14,627 nt of DNA, taken from Phycisphaerales bacterium (GTDB lineage Bacteria > Planctomycetota > Phycisphaerae > Phycisphaerales > UBA1924). Position numbers and translations under genes: made by a program. The notes beneath the pieces were generated by a model. It was given only the letters and a program-made list of their open reading frames with translations, made no database searches and was not told the DNA's origin. This document shows, in pieces, positions 6,165 to 12,997 of this stretch (positions are counted from its first letter, which is position 1; each line of letters starts with the position of its first letter). Where the stretch lies: positions 1-14,627 of the forward strand of contig JARGNC010000049.1 of NCBI GenBank assembly GCA_029212425.1. The letters run 5' to 3'.

Positions 6165-7976
6165 ATGAGAAACGAACCAACCCCAACACGAATCAAATTC
6201 TTGCTCATCACGATGGTGGGTGCCGCGGCGTGCATTGCCCCAAGTGCATTGGCACAGAACGCGCTGGGTGATGGTCGAGGACTCGAAGCGAACACTCGAC
6301 AGGGGTCCAATGGTCGGAACTATCGTCCGCCGAGCTTTGAGAAAGAAGTCGCGTTCCGCAATGCGATCGCAACGGGCAACGCGCCGGGTGGGTTGAGCTT
6401 CCGCGGCGATCTTGGATACCAAGCGCCAGGCGAGTTCGCAGGGGAACTGGGTTCCGATGCGCTCTACTCGTTCCGGAGAGATTCACTGTATTCAGGTCTC
6501 GCGGGGATGGGGATCCGTGGGACAGACGCGCTGCAGTACCAGTTTGCGATGACCACCGGCTCTCGCGTGACACAGAACCTGATGGGCAACCTGTCTGTCT
6601 CTCGTCTTGGTGGGGCGACTTCCGCATCCATTAGCGGCGGGTACAACAATCCTGGTGACGCGATCGCGGTAGATCCGCTCTCGCAGCTCCGCGAAGATAG
6701 CGCATCGGTCAGCGGGACTTTGCGATCGACCTCAAGTTATTCTTCGATGAAGTCGCTGACTCCGGAGTTGTTGTCGATGTATCCGAAGGGGATCGAGCGC
6801 GAGCCTTACGGGATAGTTGCGTCGCCTTTGATGGGTCTGGTTGCAACACCAATGACGACGGAGCAATCGCTCCGCACGAAAGCGGATTTGGGTTTGCCTG
6901 CGCGGACTTCCTACGACGATGTGCTCAATGGAATCCGTGAGCGTGCGAAGGTTGTTCTTGAAAACCGGAAAGCACAACTGACGGAAGATGGTATGGATCC
7001 ATCGGACAACTCGCCGGACGCAATGCCTGGTGGAACTGGTACGCCGACTGATCCTGCGGAACTCCAACGAATCAACGACGATTGGATCAACGAGCGGATC
7101 GAGCGCCTGCAGCGACAGGTGCTTGGTCTTCCAGATCTTCCAGATGAAGACTCGCCGGTTGAGGTTTTGGTTCCTACGGAATCAACATCAATCCCAAGTG
7201 CGAATGACGGGATGCCGATCCGCGACCCGATGCGTCCTCGACGCAAGGAAGATGCGGTCAATACAGAATCCAACGAAGTGGGTGGTCAAATGGTTAGCTT
7301 TGATCGTGGTCAAAGCGGAGGGGGGTCGATGTATGAAGTCGATCCGGAAACCCTTGAGTTGATCCGCGGCGACGGTAAGCGAGTAACTTTTTTGGTGGAT
7401 CCGACTGCAGAGCTGCGGAATATCTACGGCGAGCACATGAAAGCCGGGGAAAATCTGCTGACGCAAGGACGATACTTCGACGCGGAAGAACGCTTCACGC
7501 ACGCTCTTGGTATCCGTCGCGGAGATGTCACTGCACAGATCGGCCGGATGCACGCGCAGATCGGCGCGGGTCTGGTGGTCAGCGCTTCGGTGAATCTGCA
7601 GACGCTGATGAGCGAGCATATCGAGATTGTTTCGCGACGCTACGAAGGAAAGCTGCTCCCGGACGAGCAGCGCATCAACGAGCTGATCACGAGTCTTCGC
7701 AAACGCGCAATGCTTGATGAGCGTCCGGCATACATCTCGGCGGAGTCCTCACGCGTCCAGGTCGCGTGCGGCTTGATGATCGCGTACCTCGGGTATCAGA
7801 TCGATGATCAGCAGCAGATGAATGACGGGTTCTCCGTTGTCCGCCGGCTCGGGACCGACGACGATAGACGATTGATTCACCTGCTCGACACGGTCTGGAC
7901 TGCAGTGATGGATGGAGAGGACTCTGGGTCATCCCAGAGCGGCGCAAACAAACGCACGAGCGAGCAACAACCATGA
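6165..7976 (+). CDS. Secreted TPR-containing protein of unknown function
   Basis: I do not recognise a named family. The 603-residue product has a clear signal peptide: basic N-region, hydrophobic core at about 11-25 and a SALA/Q cleavage site after residue 30. C23 lacks a proper lipobox, so an ordinary secreted or periplasmic protein is likelier than a lipoprotein. Residues 31-240 are Gly/Ser-rich with recurring LGSDALYSF and LYSGLAG patterns. Residues 270-390 are acidic, Pro-rich and probably disordered. From about 415 it is helical, with one good TPR hairpin at 420-455 (MKAGENLLTQGRYFDAEERF). The start has a strong Shine-Dalgarno (6150-6156), unusual in this window. The stop overlaps the phosphatase start by ATGA, so the two are coupled. 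A role as envelope scaffold or sensor for that phosphatase is only inferred from the coupling. Confidence 0.85.
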   Translation: MRNEPTPTRIKFLLITMVGAAACIAPSALAQNALGDGRGLEANTRQGSNGRNYRPPSFEKEVAFRNAIATGNAPGGLSFRGDLGYQAPGEFAGELGSDALYSFRRDSLYSGLAGMGIRGTDALQYQFAMTTGSRVTQNLMGNLSVSRLGGATSASISGGYNNPGDAIAVDPLSQLREDSASVSGTLRSTSSYSSMKSLTPELLSMYPKGIEREPYGIVASPLMGLVATPMTTEQSLRTKADLGLPARTSYDDVLNGIRERAKVVLENRKAQLTEDGMDPSDNSPDAMPGGTGTPTDPAELQRINDDWINERIERLQRQVLGLPDLPDEDSPVEVLVPTESTSIPSANDGMPIRDPMRPRRKEDAVNTESNEVGGQMVSFDRGQSGGGSMYEVDPETLELIRGDGKRVTFLVDPTAELRNIYGEHMKAGENLLTQGRYFDAEERFTHALGIRRGDVTAQIGRMHAQIGAGLVVSASVNLQTLMSEHIEIVSRRYEGKLLPDEQRINELITSLRKRAMLDERPAYISAESSRVQVACGLMIAYLGYQIDDQQQMNDGFSVVRRLGTDDDRRLIHLLDTVWTAVMDGEDSGSSQSGANKRTSEQQP

Positions 7977-9661
7977 GTCCACACTTCGGTGTATCCGGAG
8001 CAACAGGTACCGGAGCAAGCGGCGGGTCACTCAGGGATTACTGGACGGATGGTTCGGTAGCAAGACTGTGCGCGACGCTCAGCGAACTCACTGGGGTGCG
8101 GATCGAGCTGCGCGACGAGCGTGGGATCGTGCTTGACCCGGATCAGAGCGCGGAGTTCTTTGGTGGACGAATCGAACCAATCGACAGCAGCGCGACAGTC
8201 TTCCCTGTACGGATTGGCGGCGACAACGGCACCGTGATCGGGTCTGTGGTCATCGGGAGTGAACGAGGCGAGGATGCGGGGATCGGTGTAGAAACCAATG
8301 TGCTTATTCATCAGCTCGGCGAGTTGATCTCGACGATGGCAAAGGAGATGTGCACCGACCTCTCGGAGCTTCGTGTGCGCGTCAAAGAGATCGAGGTGCT
8401 GTATCGTCTTAACGCGCTATTGGTTGCGGGGGGGCGCGTCAATGAAACACTGGAACTCGCGCTTGATTCTGCGCTCGATGCGCTGAACCTCGATGCAGGC
8501 GCGATCATGCTGCTCCCTGAGGATTCGGAGGGGTTGAGCAGGACGGACATGGAAGACGAGCTTGAGCGCAGCGCTTCGGTGGGTTTGAGCAAAGAGTGGT
8601 TGTCATCGCCGCTGCCATTGTCGGAGGGACGCGAGATCGATCGTGCTTCGCTCGATGGCAAGGTGATCATGATCCAGGACCTGCATTCCGATGAGCGCAT
8701 TCTTGCGAGCGATCAGGTAATCCGTGAGGGGTTGAAATCGTTTATTGGTGCCGGGATGGTGTTTGATGGTCGTCCGATTGGGGTGATCAGGTTGTATTCG
8801 CGGACCGAGCGGGTGTTTACCGGCGCGGAATCACGATTGATTCGTTCGATCGGTCAATCCGCAGCGATGGCCGTTGAACAGGCGCGGCTGATCAAGATGA
8901 AAGCGCGCGAGCGGCGCACGCAGCGTTCGCTCAAGATCGCAGCGACGGTCCAGAAACGGATGATGCCCGATCGGCTTCCAACAGTCGAGAACCTGGACAT
9001 CGCGGCGCGCTTCCGTCCCAGTTTCCAGATCGCGGGTGATTTCTACGATGTCTTCGAGGTCCGCGACAAGATCGGGATCATGCTTGGTGATGTGGTCGGG
9101 AAGGGGATCGTTGCTGGATTGCTGATGAGTGCCGTCCGTGCGACGCTCCGCGCGTACGCGGAACTGAGCGATGATCTGTCCAAGGTGATGGAACGCACCA
9201 ACGAAGCGATCCATCGCGACACAACCGTCGCGGAGTTTGCAACGATCTGGTATGGGTTGTTTGATCCCGAGACCAACGAACTCTCGTGGGTCACCGCGGG
9301 TCACGAACCAGCGGTGCTGCTGACGCAAAGCGACGATGGAAAATGGTCATACGAGATGCTCAAAGGCGAAGGACTCGTCGCGGGCGTGCAGGACAACGAA
9401 GAATATGTGATGGAGCGGATGGTGCTCTCTCCCGGTCAAGTCGTGATCGCGTACACCGATGGCATGATGGACGCGGTGGATTTCGACGGCGAGCGGTTCG
9501 GTCGACCACGCTTGATCAAAGCGATGCTCGACTCGCTCGAAGAAAGCCCCGAAGCGGACGCGGAGTGGATCACGGAGCGGATCTTCTGGCACCTCCGTCA
9601 GTTCCGAGGGCTGCAGAAGCAAGCGGACGATGAGACGCTGGTGGTGATGCGGGCGCGGTGA
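7973..9661 (+). CDS. GAF-domain SpoIIE/PP2C-type serine phosphatase (RsbU/RsbP-like)
   Basis: This is a predicted cytoplasmic protein phosphatase of 562 residues; relatives dephosphorylate STAS-domain anti-anti-sigma proteins. Residues about 20-125 form an uncharacterised sensory-like region (TGVRIELRDERG). Residues about 137-305 are a GAF domain (VLYRLNALLVAGG, then DGRPIGVIRLYSR). A helical linker at 305-325 leads into the phosphatase domain (about 318-562). There AGDFYDVF (D356, D359), GDVVGKG (D373), TAGHEP (441-446), YTDGMMDA (D496) and ADDETLVV (D552-D553) supply the usual acidic metal-binding residues, so it looks catalytically intact. No membrane segment is seen. The ATG overlaps the previous stop by 4 bp. 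No STAS protein or HPK-type kinase lies in the window, so its substrate must be encoded elsewhere. No plus-strand T-rich terminator follows. Confidence 0.93.
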   Translation: MSPHFGVSGATGTGASGGSLRDYWTDGSVARLCATLSELTGVRIELRDERGIVLDPDQSAEFFGGRIEPIDSSATVFPVRIGGDNGTVIGSVVIGSERGEDAGIGVETNVLIHQLGELISTMAKEMCTDLSELRVRVKEIEVLYRLNALLVAGGRVNETLELALDSALDALNLDAGAIMLLPEDSEGLSRTDMEDELERSASVGLSKEWLSSPLPLSEGREIDRASLDGKVIMIQDLHSDERILASDQVIREGLKSFIGAGMVFDGRPIGVIRLYSRTERVFTGAESRLIRSIGQSAAMAVEQARLIKMKARERRTQRSLKIAATVQKRMMPDRLPTVENLDIAARFRPSFQIAGDFYDVFEVRDKIGIMLGDVVGKGIVAGLLMSAVRATLRAYAELSDDLSKVMERTNEAIHRDTTVAEFATIWYGLFDPETNELSWVTAGHEPAVLLTQSDDGKWSYEMLKGEGLVAGVQDNEEYVMERMVLSPGQVVIAYTDGMMDAVDFDGERFGRPRLIKAMLDSLEESPEADAEWITERIFWHLRQFRGLQKQADDETLVVMRAR

Positions 9662-9671
9662 GTGCAAGAAG

Positions 9672-9704
9672 AAAAACGCTCGCTGCATCCTTGCCGCGGG
9701 CGTT
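9672..9704 (-). terminator. Rho-independent terminator of the small minus-strand gene
   Basis: An 8-bp stem (9675-9682 with 9697-9704, one G-U pair) closes a 14-nt loop. Read on the minus strand it is followed by TTTTTCTTCTT (from about 9676 leftward). It lies 47 bp beyond the stop of the small gene and only 10 bp from the convergent phosphatase stop. No T-run follows on the plus strand, so it mainly serves the minus strand. Confidence 0.75.
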
Positions 9705-9751
9705 CAGTGGTGGGACTTGGTTGTCAGCACTTGGTTAAAAGCGCGGGTTGA

Positions 9752-10021
9752 TTACGCGGCGTATGGGCCGTCGTCGTCGCTTGGCGCAGTGAAGCGTGCG
9801 AAGCTGTAGCTTTCTTCGATCTCTTCGTCGACAAGATTCGAGAGTTCTTCGAGCTTTGATTCTGCAAGAGCAAGAGCGTTTTGGGCGTATTCAATGGAAT
9901 CCATTGCGTCCTCCTTCTTTGGTGTCCCAGCATCGCGCCATGAGGGCACGCTGTTGAACGGGAGCGGGGCAGGGGGATCTTCAATAGTGTCTGTTTCTCG
10001 GCAGAGTCTCAGATTCGGCAT
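9752..10021 (-). CDS. Small acidic protein, 89 residues, with a second in-frame start giving 50 residues
   Basis: No family is recognised. Two ATG codons share one frame: 10021 (89 residues) and 9904 (50 residues). Each follows a near-perfect Shine-Dalgarno, GAGGAGG with 6-nt spacing and AAGGAGG with 5-nt spacing, although most genes in this window have none. The N-terminal extension (1-39) is polar and Pro-rich (DPPAPLPFN). The shared core is acidic and predicted helical (AQNALALAESKLEELSNLVDEE), possibly a short coiled coil, ending in SDDDGPYAA. There is no signal peptide, membrane segment or cysteine pair. A candidate promoter (10063-10091) and a terminator (9672-9704) make it a self-contained transcription unit. 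The gene itself is well supported by these signals. Which start is used, or whether both are, is not. Confidence 0.7.
   Translation of the reverse strand: MPNLRLCRETDTIEDPPAPLPFNSVPSWRDAGTPKKEDAMDSIEYAQNALALAESKLEELSNLVDEEIEESYSFARFTAPSDDDGPYAA
9910..9916 (-). promoter_or_regulatory. Internal Shine-Dalgarno for the 50-residue form
   Basis: AAGGAGG on the minus strand lies 5 nt before the in-frame ATG at 9904. Within the longer frame the same bases encode Lys-Glu-Asp, so this could be a coding coincidence. The match and spacing are nevertheless close to ideal. Confidence 0.6.
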
Positions 10022-10027
10022 AGCAGG

Positions 10028-10034
10028 CCTCCTC
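10028..10034 (-). promoter_or_regulatory. Shine-Dalgarno for the 89-residue form
   Basis: GAGGAGG on the minus strand lies 6 nt before the ATG at 10021. It is in non-coding sequence, so it has no other evident reason to exist, and it supports the upstream start. Confidence 0.65.
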
Positions 10035-10062
10035 GTACAGGGTTGAGTCCATCAGAGTCTGC

Positions 10063-10091
10063 AAAATAAATCGACCCATGGTTCCTGTAAA
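10063..10091 (-). promoter_or_regulatory. Candidate sigma-70 promoter of the small gene
   Basis: On the minus strand, TTTACA (10091-10086; 5/6 match to the -35) and TATTTT (10068-10063; 4/6 match to the -10) are separated by exactly 17 bp. The start point would fall near 10056, leaving a leader of about 35 nt before the ATG at 10021. A small hairpin, TCCGA-TTC-TCGGA (about 10105-10117), lies just upstream. Confidence 0.45.
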
Positions 10092-10209
10092 TGAAGGGCA
10101 ATCCGATTCTCGGAGTCGGTTTACGCCGATGAGTCAAGACAGATGATCCCATGAACCGTGTTATCGGCACTCCGGGGCGTCCGAGTTGAACTGGTGTAGC
10201 AATGGAAGC

Positions 10210-10233
10210 GGCGAATCTTGTAGGGGATTCGCC
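10210..10233 (-). terminator. Hairpin directly after plsY, possible weak terminator
   Basis: GGCGAATC (10210-10217) and GATTCGCC (10226-10233) form a perfect 8-bp stem with an 8-nt loop, directly abutting the plsY stop codon (10234-10236). On the minus strand it is followed by CGCTTCCATT rather than a U-run, so intrinsic termination would be weak. It may instead protect the 3' end of the message. Confidence 0.5.
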
Positions 10234-10980
10234 TTATTCTGCGGACTCGCTGGACGGTGTCTTTCGGGATTCACCTATTTTGGGCTCGGTTCCCGCGATG
10301 GCGCGTTGCAGATTCGCGCGGTGCTTGTAGATCACGATAATCGCGAGCGCCAGCGCGACGATCAAGAATGGTGTTCCAAAGTTGGGCACCATCGCTTTGA
10401 GATCATCGGATGGGACATCCGCGAACTGGGATTGTGACCCGATCCGTCGCTCCTGGAATGTCTCGTATTGACGGAACGCGTACCAGGTCCAGAGCGGGAG
10501 CGTCGCGGCTGCGACGGATGACGCGGGACCAACCATGCGCCAGAGCATCAGGACGACCATGTAGACGACGAACGCGCCCGCGGCGGGGATGGTCATCGCG
10601 GGCATGACCCCGATCATCGCGCCCATCGCGGTCGCGACGCCTTTACCGCCTTTGAATCCGAGCCAGGGGCAGAAGATGTGTCCGAGCGGGGAGGCGAACA
10701 TGACCGCGAGCCAGATCCACGCATCGGTTGGTTGGATGTCCATGCGTCCGAGTGTCCCCAGCGCCGCGCCTGCGAGGAGTGATGGAGTGAGTCCCTTGCT
10801 CATGTCGAGGAAGAAGCAGATGAAGAAGTAGCGTCTGCCGAGGACTCGACCGAGGTTGGTGGCGCCGATGTTCCCTGAGCCGTGCTTGCGGAGGTCGATG
10901 CCTCTGGCGCGAGCGATGAGGAATCCGAACGGGATCGATCCCATGAGGAACGCGATGGGGATGTAGAGGTATGCAGGCAT
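10234..10980 (-). CDS. plsY: Acyl-phosphate glycerol-3-phosphate acyltransferase PlsY
   Basis: This inner-membrane enzyme transfers the acyl group of acyl-phosphate (made by PlsX) to glycerol-3-phosphate, giving lysophosphatidic acid, the first step of phospholipid synthesis. All three conserved loops are present: KHGSGNIGATN (32-42), GFKGGKGVAT (108-117) and HRANLQRAIAGTEPKIG (220-236). GSIPFG (14-19) and DMSKG (59-63) are also typical. Hydrophobic segments fall at about 3-23, 50-72, 87-106, 119-147, 152-168 and 204-218. At 248 residues it is about 40 longer than the usual 195-210. The excess is a polar stretch (about 170-200, QERRIGSQSQFADVPSDD) before the last membrane segment, plus a Ser-rich tail. 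No plsX is in the window. It lies 51 bp downstream of the dockerin gene on the same strand. Confidence 0.96.
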   Translation of the reverse strand: MPAYLYIPIAFLMGSIPFGFLIARARGIDLRKHGSGNIGATNLGRVLGRRYFFICFFLDMSKGLTPSLLAGAALGTLGRMDIQPTDAWIWLAVMFASPLGHIFCPWLGFKGGKGVATAMGAMIGVMPAMTIPAAGAFVVYMVVLMLWRMVGPASSVAAATLPLWTWYAFRQYETFQERRIGSQSQFADVPSDDLKAMVPNFGTPFLIVALALAIIVIYKHRANLQRAIAGTEPKIGESRKTPSSESAE

Positions 10981-11031
10981 TGACCAAGCGTAGGGATTGG
11001 TTCTTGGATTTGCTTGCGTTGTAAGGTCAGA

Positions 11032-12207
11032 TCAGGGGCATCCCGCGCCAAATGCGGCAAGGAACGCGGATACATCGAGGAAGTTGAAGGAGCCGTCGTT
11101 CGTGAAATCGGCTGCGAGGTCCTGCTTGCCGTACGCGACGAGGTATGCGGAGACATCGAGGAAGTTGAGCGAGCCGTCTTCTGTGAGGTCCGCATCGCCG
11201 CAGAATGGGGTGTTGAGGCGAGCGGCTGTCTCGATCATGAGCGGGGTCAATGAGGTGTTGAGCAGGTCGCTGTTCCAGACTTCCATGTAGCGGACACCTG
11301 AATCGATCGCGAGGTCGATCTCGCCTTGGTATCCCTCATCGCTGAAGCGTTCGGGGGTGTTGGTGTAGCTGTTTGCGACCTGGACCTCGGAGTGGCTCTG
11401 CTGCGATGCGTCTTGCAGAATTTCGAACATTCCGGGATACACATCGATCGCGTTGTGGACCATCCACCATGCGGCTAGGACACCCATGCGGTCGCCATGG
11501 GTCGCGCGGGCGTGGTTGTAAACATCGATTGCGACGGCATCGCTCCCAAGCACGGGATGAACCTCGTGCGCCAGTGCGTGATTCGGGAACGCTTGAGCGA
11601 ACGCATCCATCGCGACCTTCCAAGAGTCTGCGTAGAGCGCATCGGTATATCCGATGTTCATCCAGTTGATTGTGTCGGTGGGCGAGCGCGGGAGTTGCAT
11701 CTCGAAGCCGTTCGAGCTTGAGTTGGTGACATACACAAGTGAGATGGTGTCCTCGTTTGCGTACCTTGCTCCAAAATCTGCGATGAACTGTGTCCATCTG
11801 CTTTGGAAGGTCGCATCCCAAGGCACAGGGATGCTTTCTTGCGATTTATGAAAGGTGTAGTCGAACATCTGCGTGCCAATCGCGGGGAGCCAATCCGGTG
11901 CGACGAGTCCGTTGATGACGGCGAGTGAAATCTTGATCCCATACGATTGGGCCGCTTGGATTTGTCCGTCGATGAGCGACCAGTCGGATACGCCGGGGCT
12001 GGTCTCGATGTCTTCCCACGCGACGCGGACGAGCACGCCATCGACATGATCGAGTTCAGCGACCGCTGGGACAACGGACCCCGAGCCCATCCCGTTGGTT
12101 GGGGGACAACTGCAATACAACCCCATCGGTTTCTCGATCACTCCCGCGATGGAAAGCGGGGATGAGACAACCAAAGCGATACCGATTCCACACAGTTGAT
12201 TCTTCAT
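11032..12207 (-). CDS. Secreted TIM-barrel (glycoside hydrolase-like) protein with C-terminal Gly-Cys dockerin-type domain
   Basis: The 391-residue product begins with a signal peptide (about 1-21, hydrophobic ALVVSSPLSIA). Residues about 45-330 resemble a clan-A glycosidase barrel: VRVAWEDIE, a GIKISLAV strand, PVPWDATFQSRWTQFIADF followed by GARYAN, then NGFEMQ (E169) and YMEVWNSDL (E309) as candidate catalytic acids. Family and substrate are not identified. The C-terminus (336-391) holds two dockerin-like calcium-loop/helix repeats of pattern D-x-T-x-DGS-x-NFLDVSA, and the protein ends AGCP. Such Gly-Cys-terminated dockerins occur on many Phycisphaerales surface proteins and probably act in anchoring. 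An in-frame ATG at 12300 would overlap tmk and bury the signal peptide, so ATG 12207 is preferred. No good Shine-Dalgarno is present. Its sitting between tmk and plsY probably reflects local gene order rather than shared function. Confidence 0.85.
   Translation of the reverse strand: MKNQLCGIGIALVVSSPLSIAGVIEKPMGLYCSCPPTNGMGSGSVVPAVAELDHVDGVLVRVAWEDIETSPGVSDWSLIDGQIQAAQSYGIKISLAVINGLVAPDWLPAIGTQMFDYTFHKSQESIPVPWDATFQSRWTQFIADFGARYANEDTISLVYVTNSSSNGFEMQLPRSPTDTINWMNIGYTDALYADSWKVAMDAFAQAFPNHALAHEVHPVLGSDAVAIDVYNHARATHGDRMGVLAAWWMVHNAIDVYPGMFEILQDASQQSHSEVQVANSYTNTPERFSDEGYQGEIDLAIDSGVRYMEVWNSDLLNTSLTPLMIETAARLNTPFCGDADLTEDGSLNFLDVSAYLVAYGKQDLAADFTNDGSFNFLDVSAFLAAFGAGCP
11066..11178. repeat. 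Direct repeat encoding the two dockerin halves
   Basis: Two 32-bp copies (11066-11097 and 11147-11178) match at 29 of 32 positions and are 81 bp (27 codons) apart. They encode the DGS-x-NFLDVSA cores of the two dockerin repeats, so they reflect internal protein duplication rather than a mobile or regulatory repeat. Confidence 0.85.
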
Positions 12208-12236
12208 GAAATGCTCTACGCACCGATCACGGATCG

Positions 12237-12257
12237 ATTGCAGTGATTGCAGTGATT
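12237..12257. repeat. Short 9-bp tandem repeat between tmk and the dockerin gene
   Basis: ATTGCAGTG occurs twice in tandem (12237-12245, 12246-12254), followed by ATT. A looser relative (CGCAGCGATTG) lies about 12 bp further on. It sits in the 76-bp gap upstream of the dockerin gene. No function is evident. Confidence 0.5.
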
Positions 12258-12283
12258 TCAATGGGATTCGCAGCGATTGTTGT

Positions 12284-12997
12284 TTATCGGTTCTCGACAA
12301 ACCGGTCTGTCAAGACATCGAGGATGTTCCCAAAAACTTGATCTGGGGTGCCTTTGGCGTCTACGCGGAGGTAGCGGGTTGATGTCGGGTCAGATTTGAT
12401 CAGGTCCTGGTATCCCTGACGGACCTTCGCGTGGAACGCGGCGCCTTTCGCTTCCATGCGATCAAGAAGCGGATTGAGTCGGCTCGCGGCGGTGTCCTGG
12501 TCCACATCGAAGATCAGCGTTGCGTCGGGCTCGGTGCCTTGCATCGCGATCTTGGCGGCGGCGTCGATCTCCGCGATCGGGATGCCTCCAGCGGTTCCCT
12601 GGTACGCGTAGGTCGAGGACACGAAACGGTCCGCGACCACCAGGTGCCCCTTTTTGAGCGACGGCGCGATGAGCTGCTCGCAGAGCTGGGCGCGGGACGC
12701 CATGTACAGGAGCATCTCGCAGCGGAGGGACATGGTCTCGCGGTCGAGGTGGTCGAGGAGGGCGTCGCGGATTTTCTCGCCGACTTCTGTGCCACCCGGT
12801 TCACGGACTTCGGTGACTTCTATTCCTGCGTCACGCACGGCTTTGAGGAACATCACGAGCTGTGTGGACTTTCCTGAGCCGTCGGGGCCGTCGAAGACGA
12901 GGAACTTGCCCCTGAGCGCTGTTTTGAGCGAGTCGGGGAGTTCTTGTGGTGGGGTGGTCATGGTGGGTACGGCTTCGATGAAAGATTGGGTGCTCAC
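12284..12997 (-). CDS. tmk: Thymidylate kinase (dTMP kinase)
   Basis: Thymidylate kinase phosphorylates dTMP to dTDP with ATP in the cytoplasm, a required step of dTTP synthesis. The P-loop is GPDGSGKST (37-45). EPGGT (66-70), SLRCEMLLYMASRAQ (90-104) with its nucleotide-binding arginines, DRF (123-125) leading into SSTYAYQG, and the lid region (about 172-195, with R173 and D179-R180) follow in family order. At 237 residues it is about 25 longer than usual, owing to a polar N-terminal extension. The GTG at 12997 overlaps the upstream stop as GTGA, which favours it over ATG 12961 (12 codons downstream). Neither has a Shine-Dalgarno, so translational coupling to the upstream helical-repeat gene is likely. 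Confidence 0.96.
   Translation of the reverse strand: MSTQSFIEAVPTMTTPPQELPDSLKTALRGKFLVFDGPDGSGKSTQLVMFLKAVRDAGIEVTEVREPGGTEVGEKIRDALLDHLDRETMSLRCEMLLYMASRAQLCEQLIAPSLKKGHLVVADRFVSSTYAYQGTAGGIPIAEIDAAAKIAMQGTEPDATLIFDVDQDTAASRLNPLLDRMEAKGAAFHAKVRQGYQDLIKSDPTSTRYLRVDAKGTPDQVFGNILDVLTDRFVENR

Noticed and set aside
4426..9661. A complete RsbU-type partner-switching module
   Set aside because: The phosphatase is present, but no STAS anti-anti-sigma or HPK-type anti-sigma kinase is encoded, and the sigma factor is of ECF type with a membrane anti-sigma. A direct link is not shown.
9724..9984. Minus-strand open frame of 86 codons overlapping the small gene in another frame
   Set aside because: It has low-complexity Ser/Thr/Arg composition and no Shine-Dalgarno. 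The overlapping frame has two strong ones.
11066..11178. Repeat pair as a possible mobile or CRISPR-like element
   Set aside because: Both copies are in frame within one gene, are 27 codons apart and encode the two dockerin halves.
12208..12300. Upstream in-frame start (ATG 12300) for the dockerin protein, adding 31 residues
   Set aside because: It would overlap the tmk stop, place a polar segment made from short repeats before an obvious signal peptide, and has no better Shine-Dalgarno.
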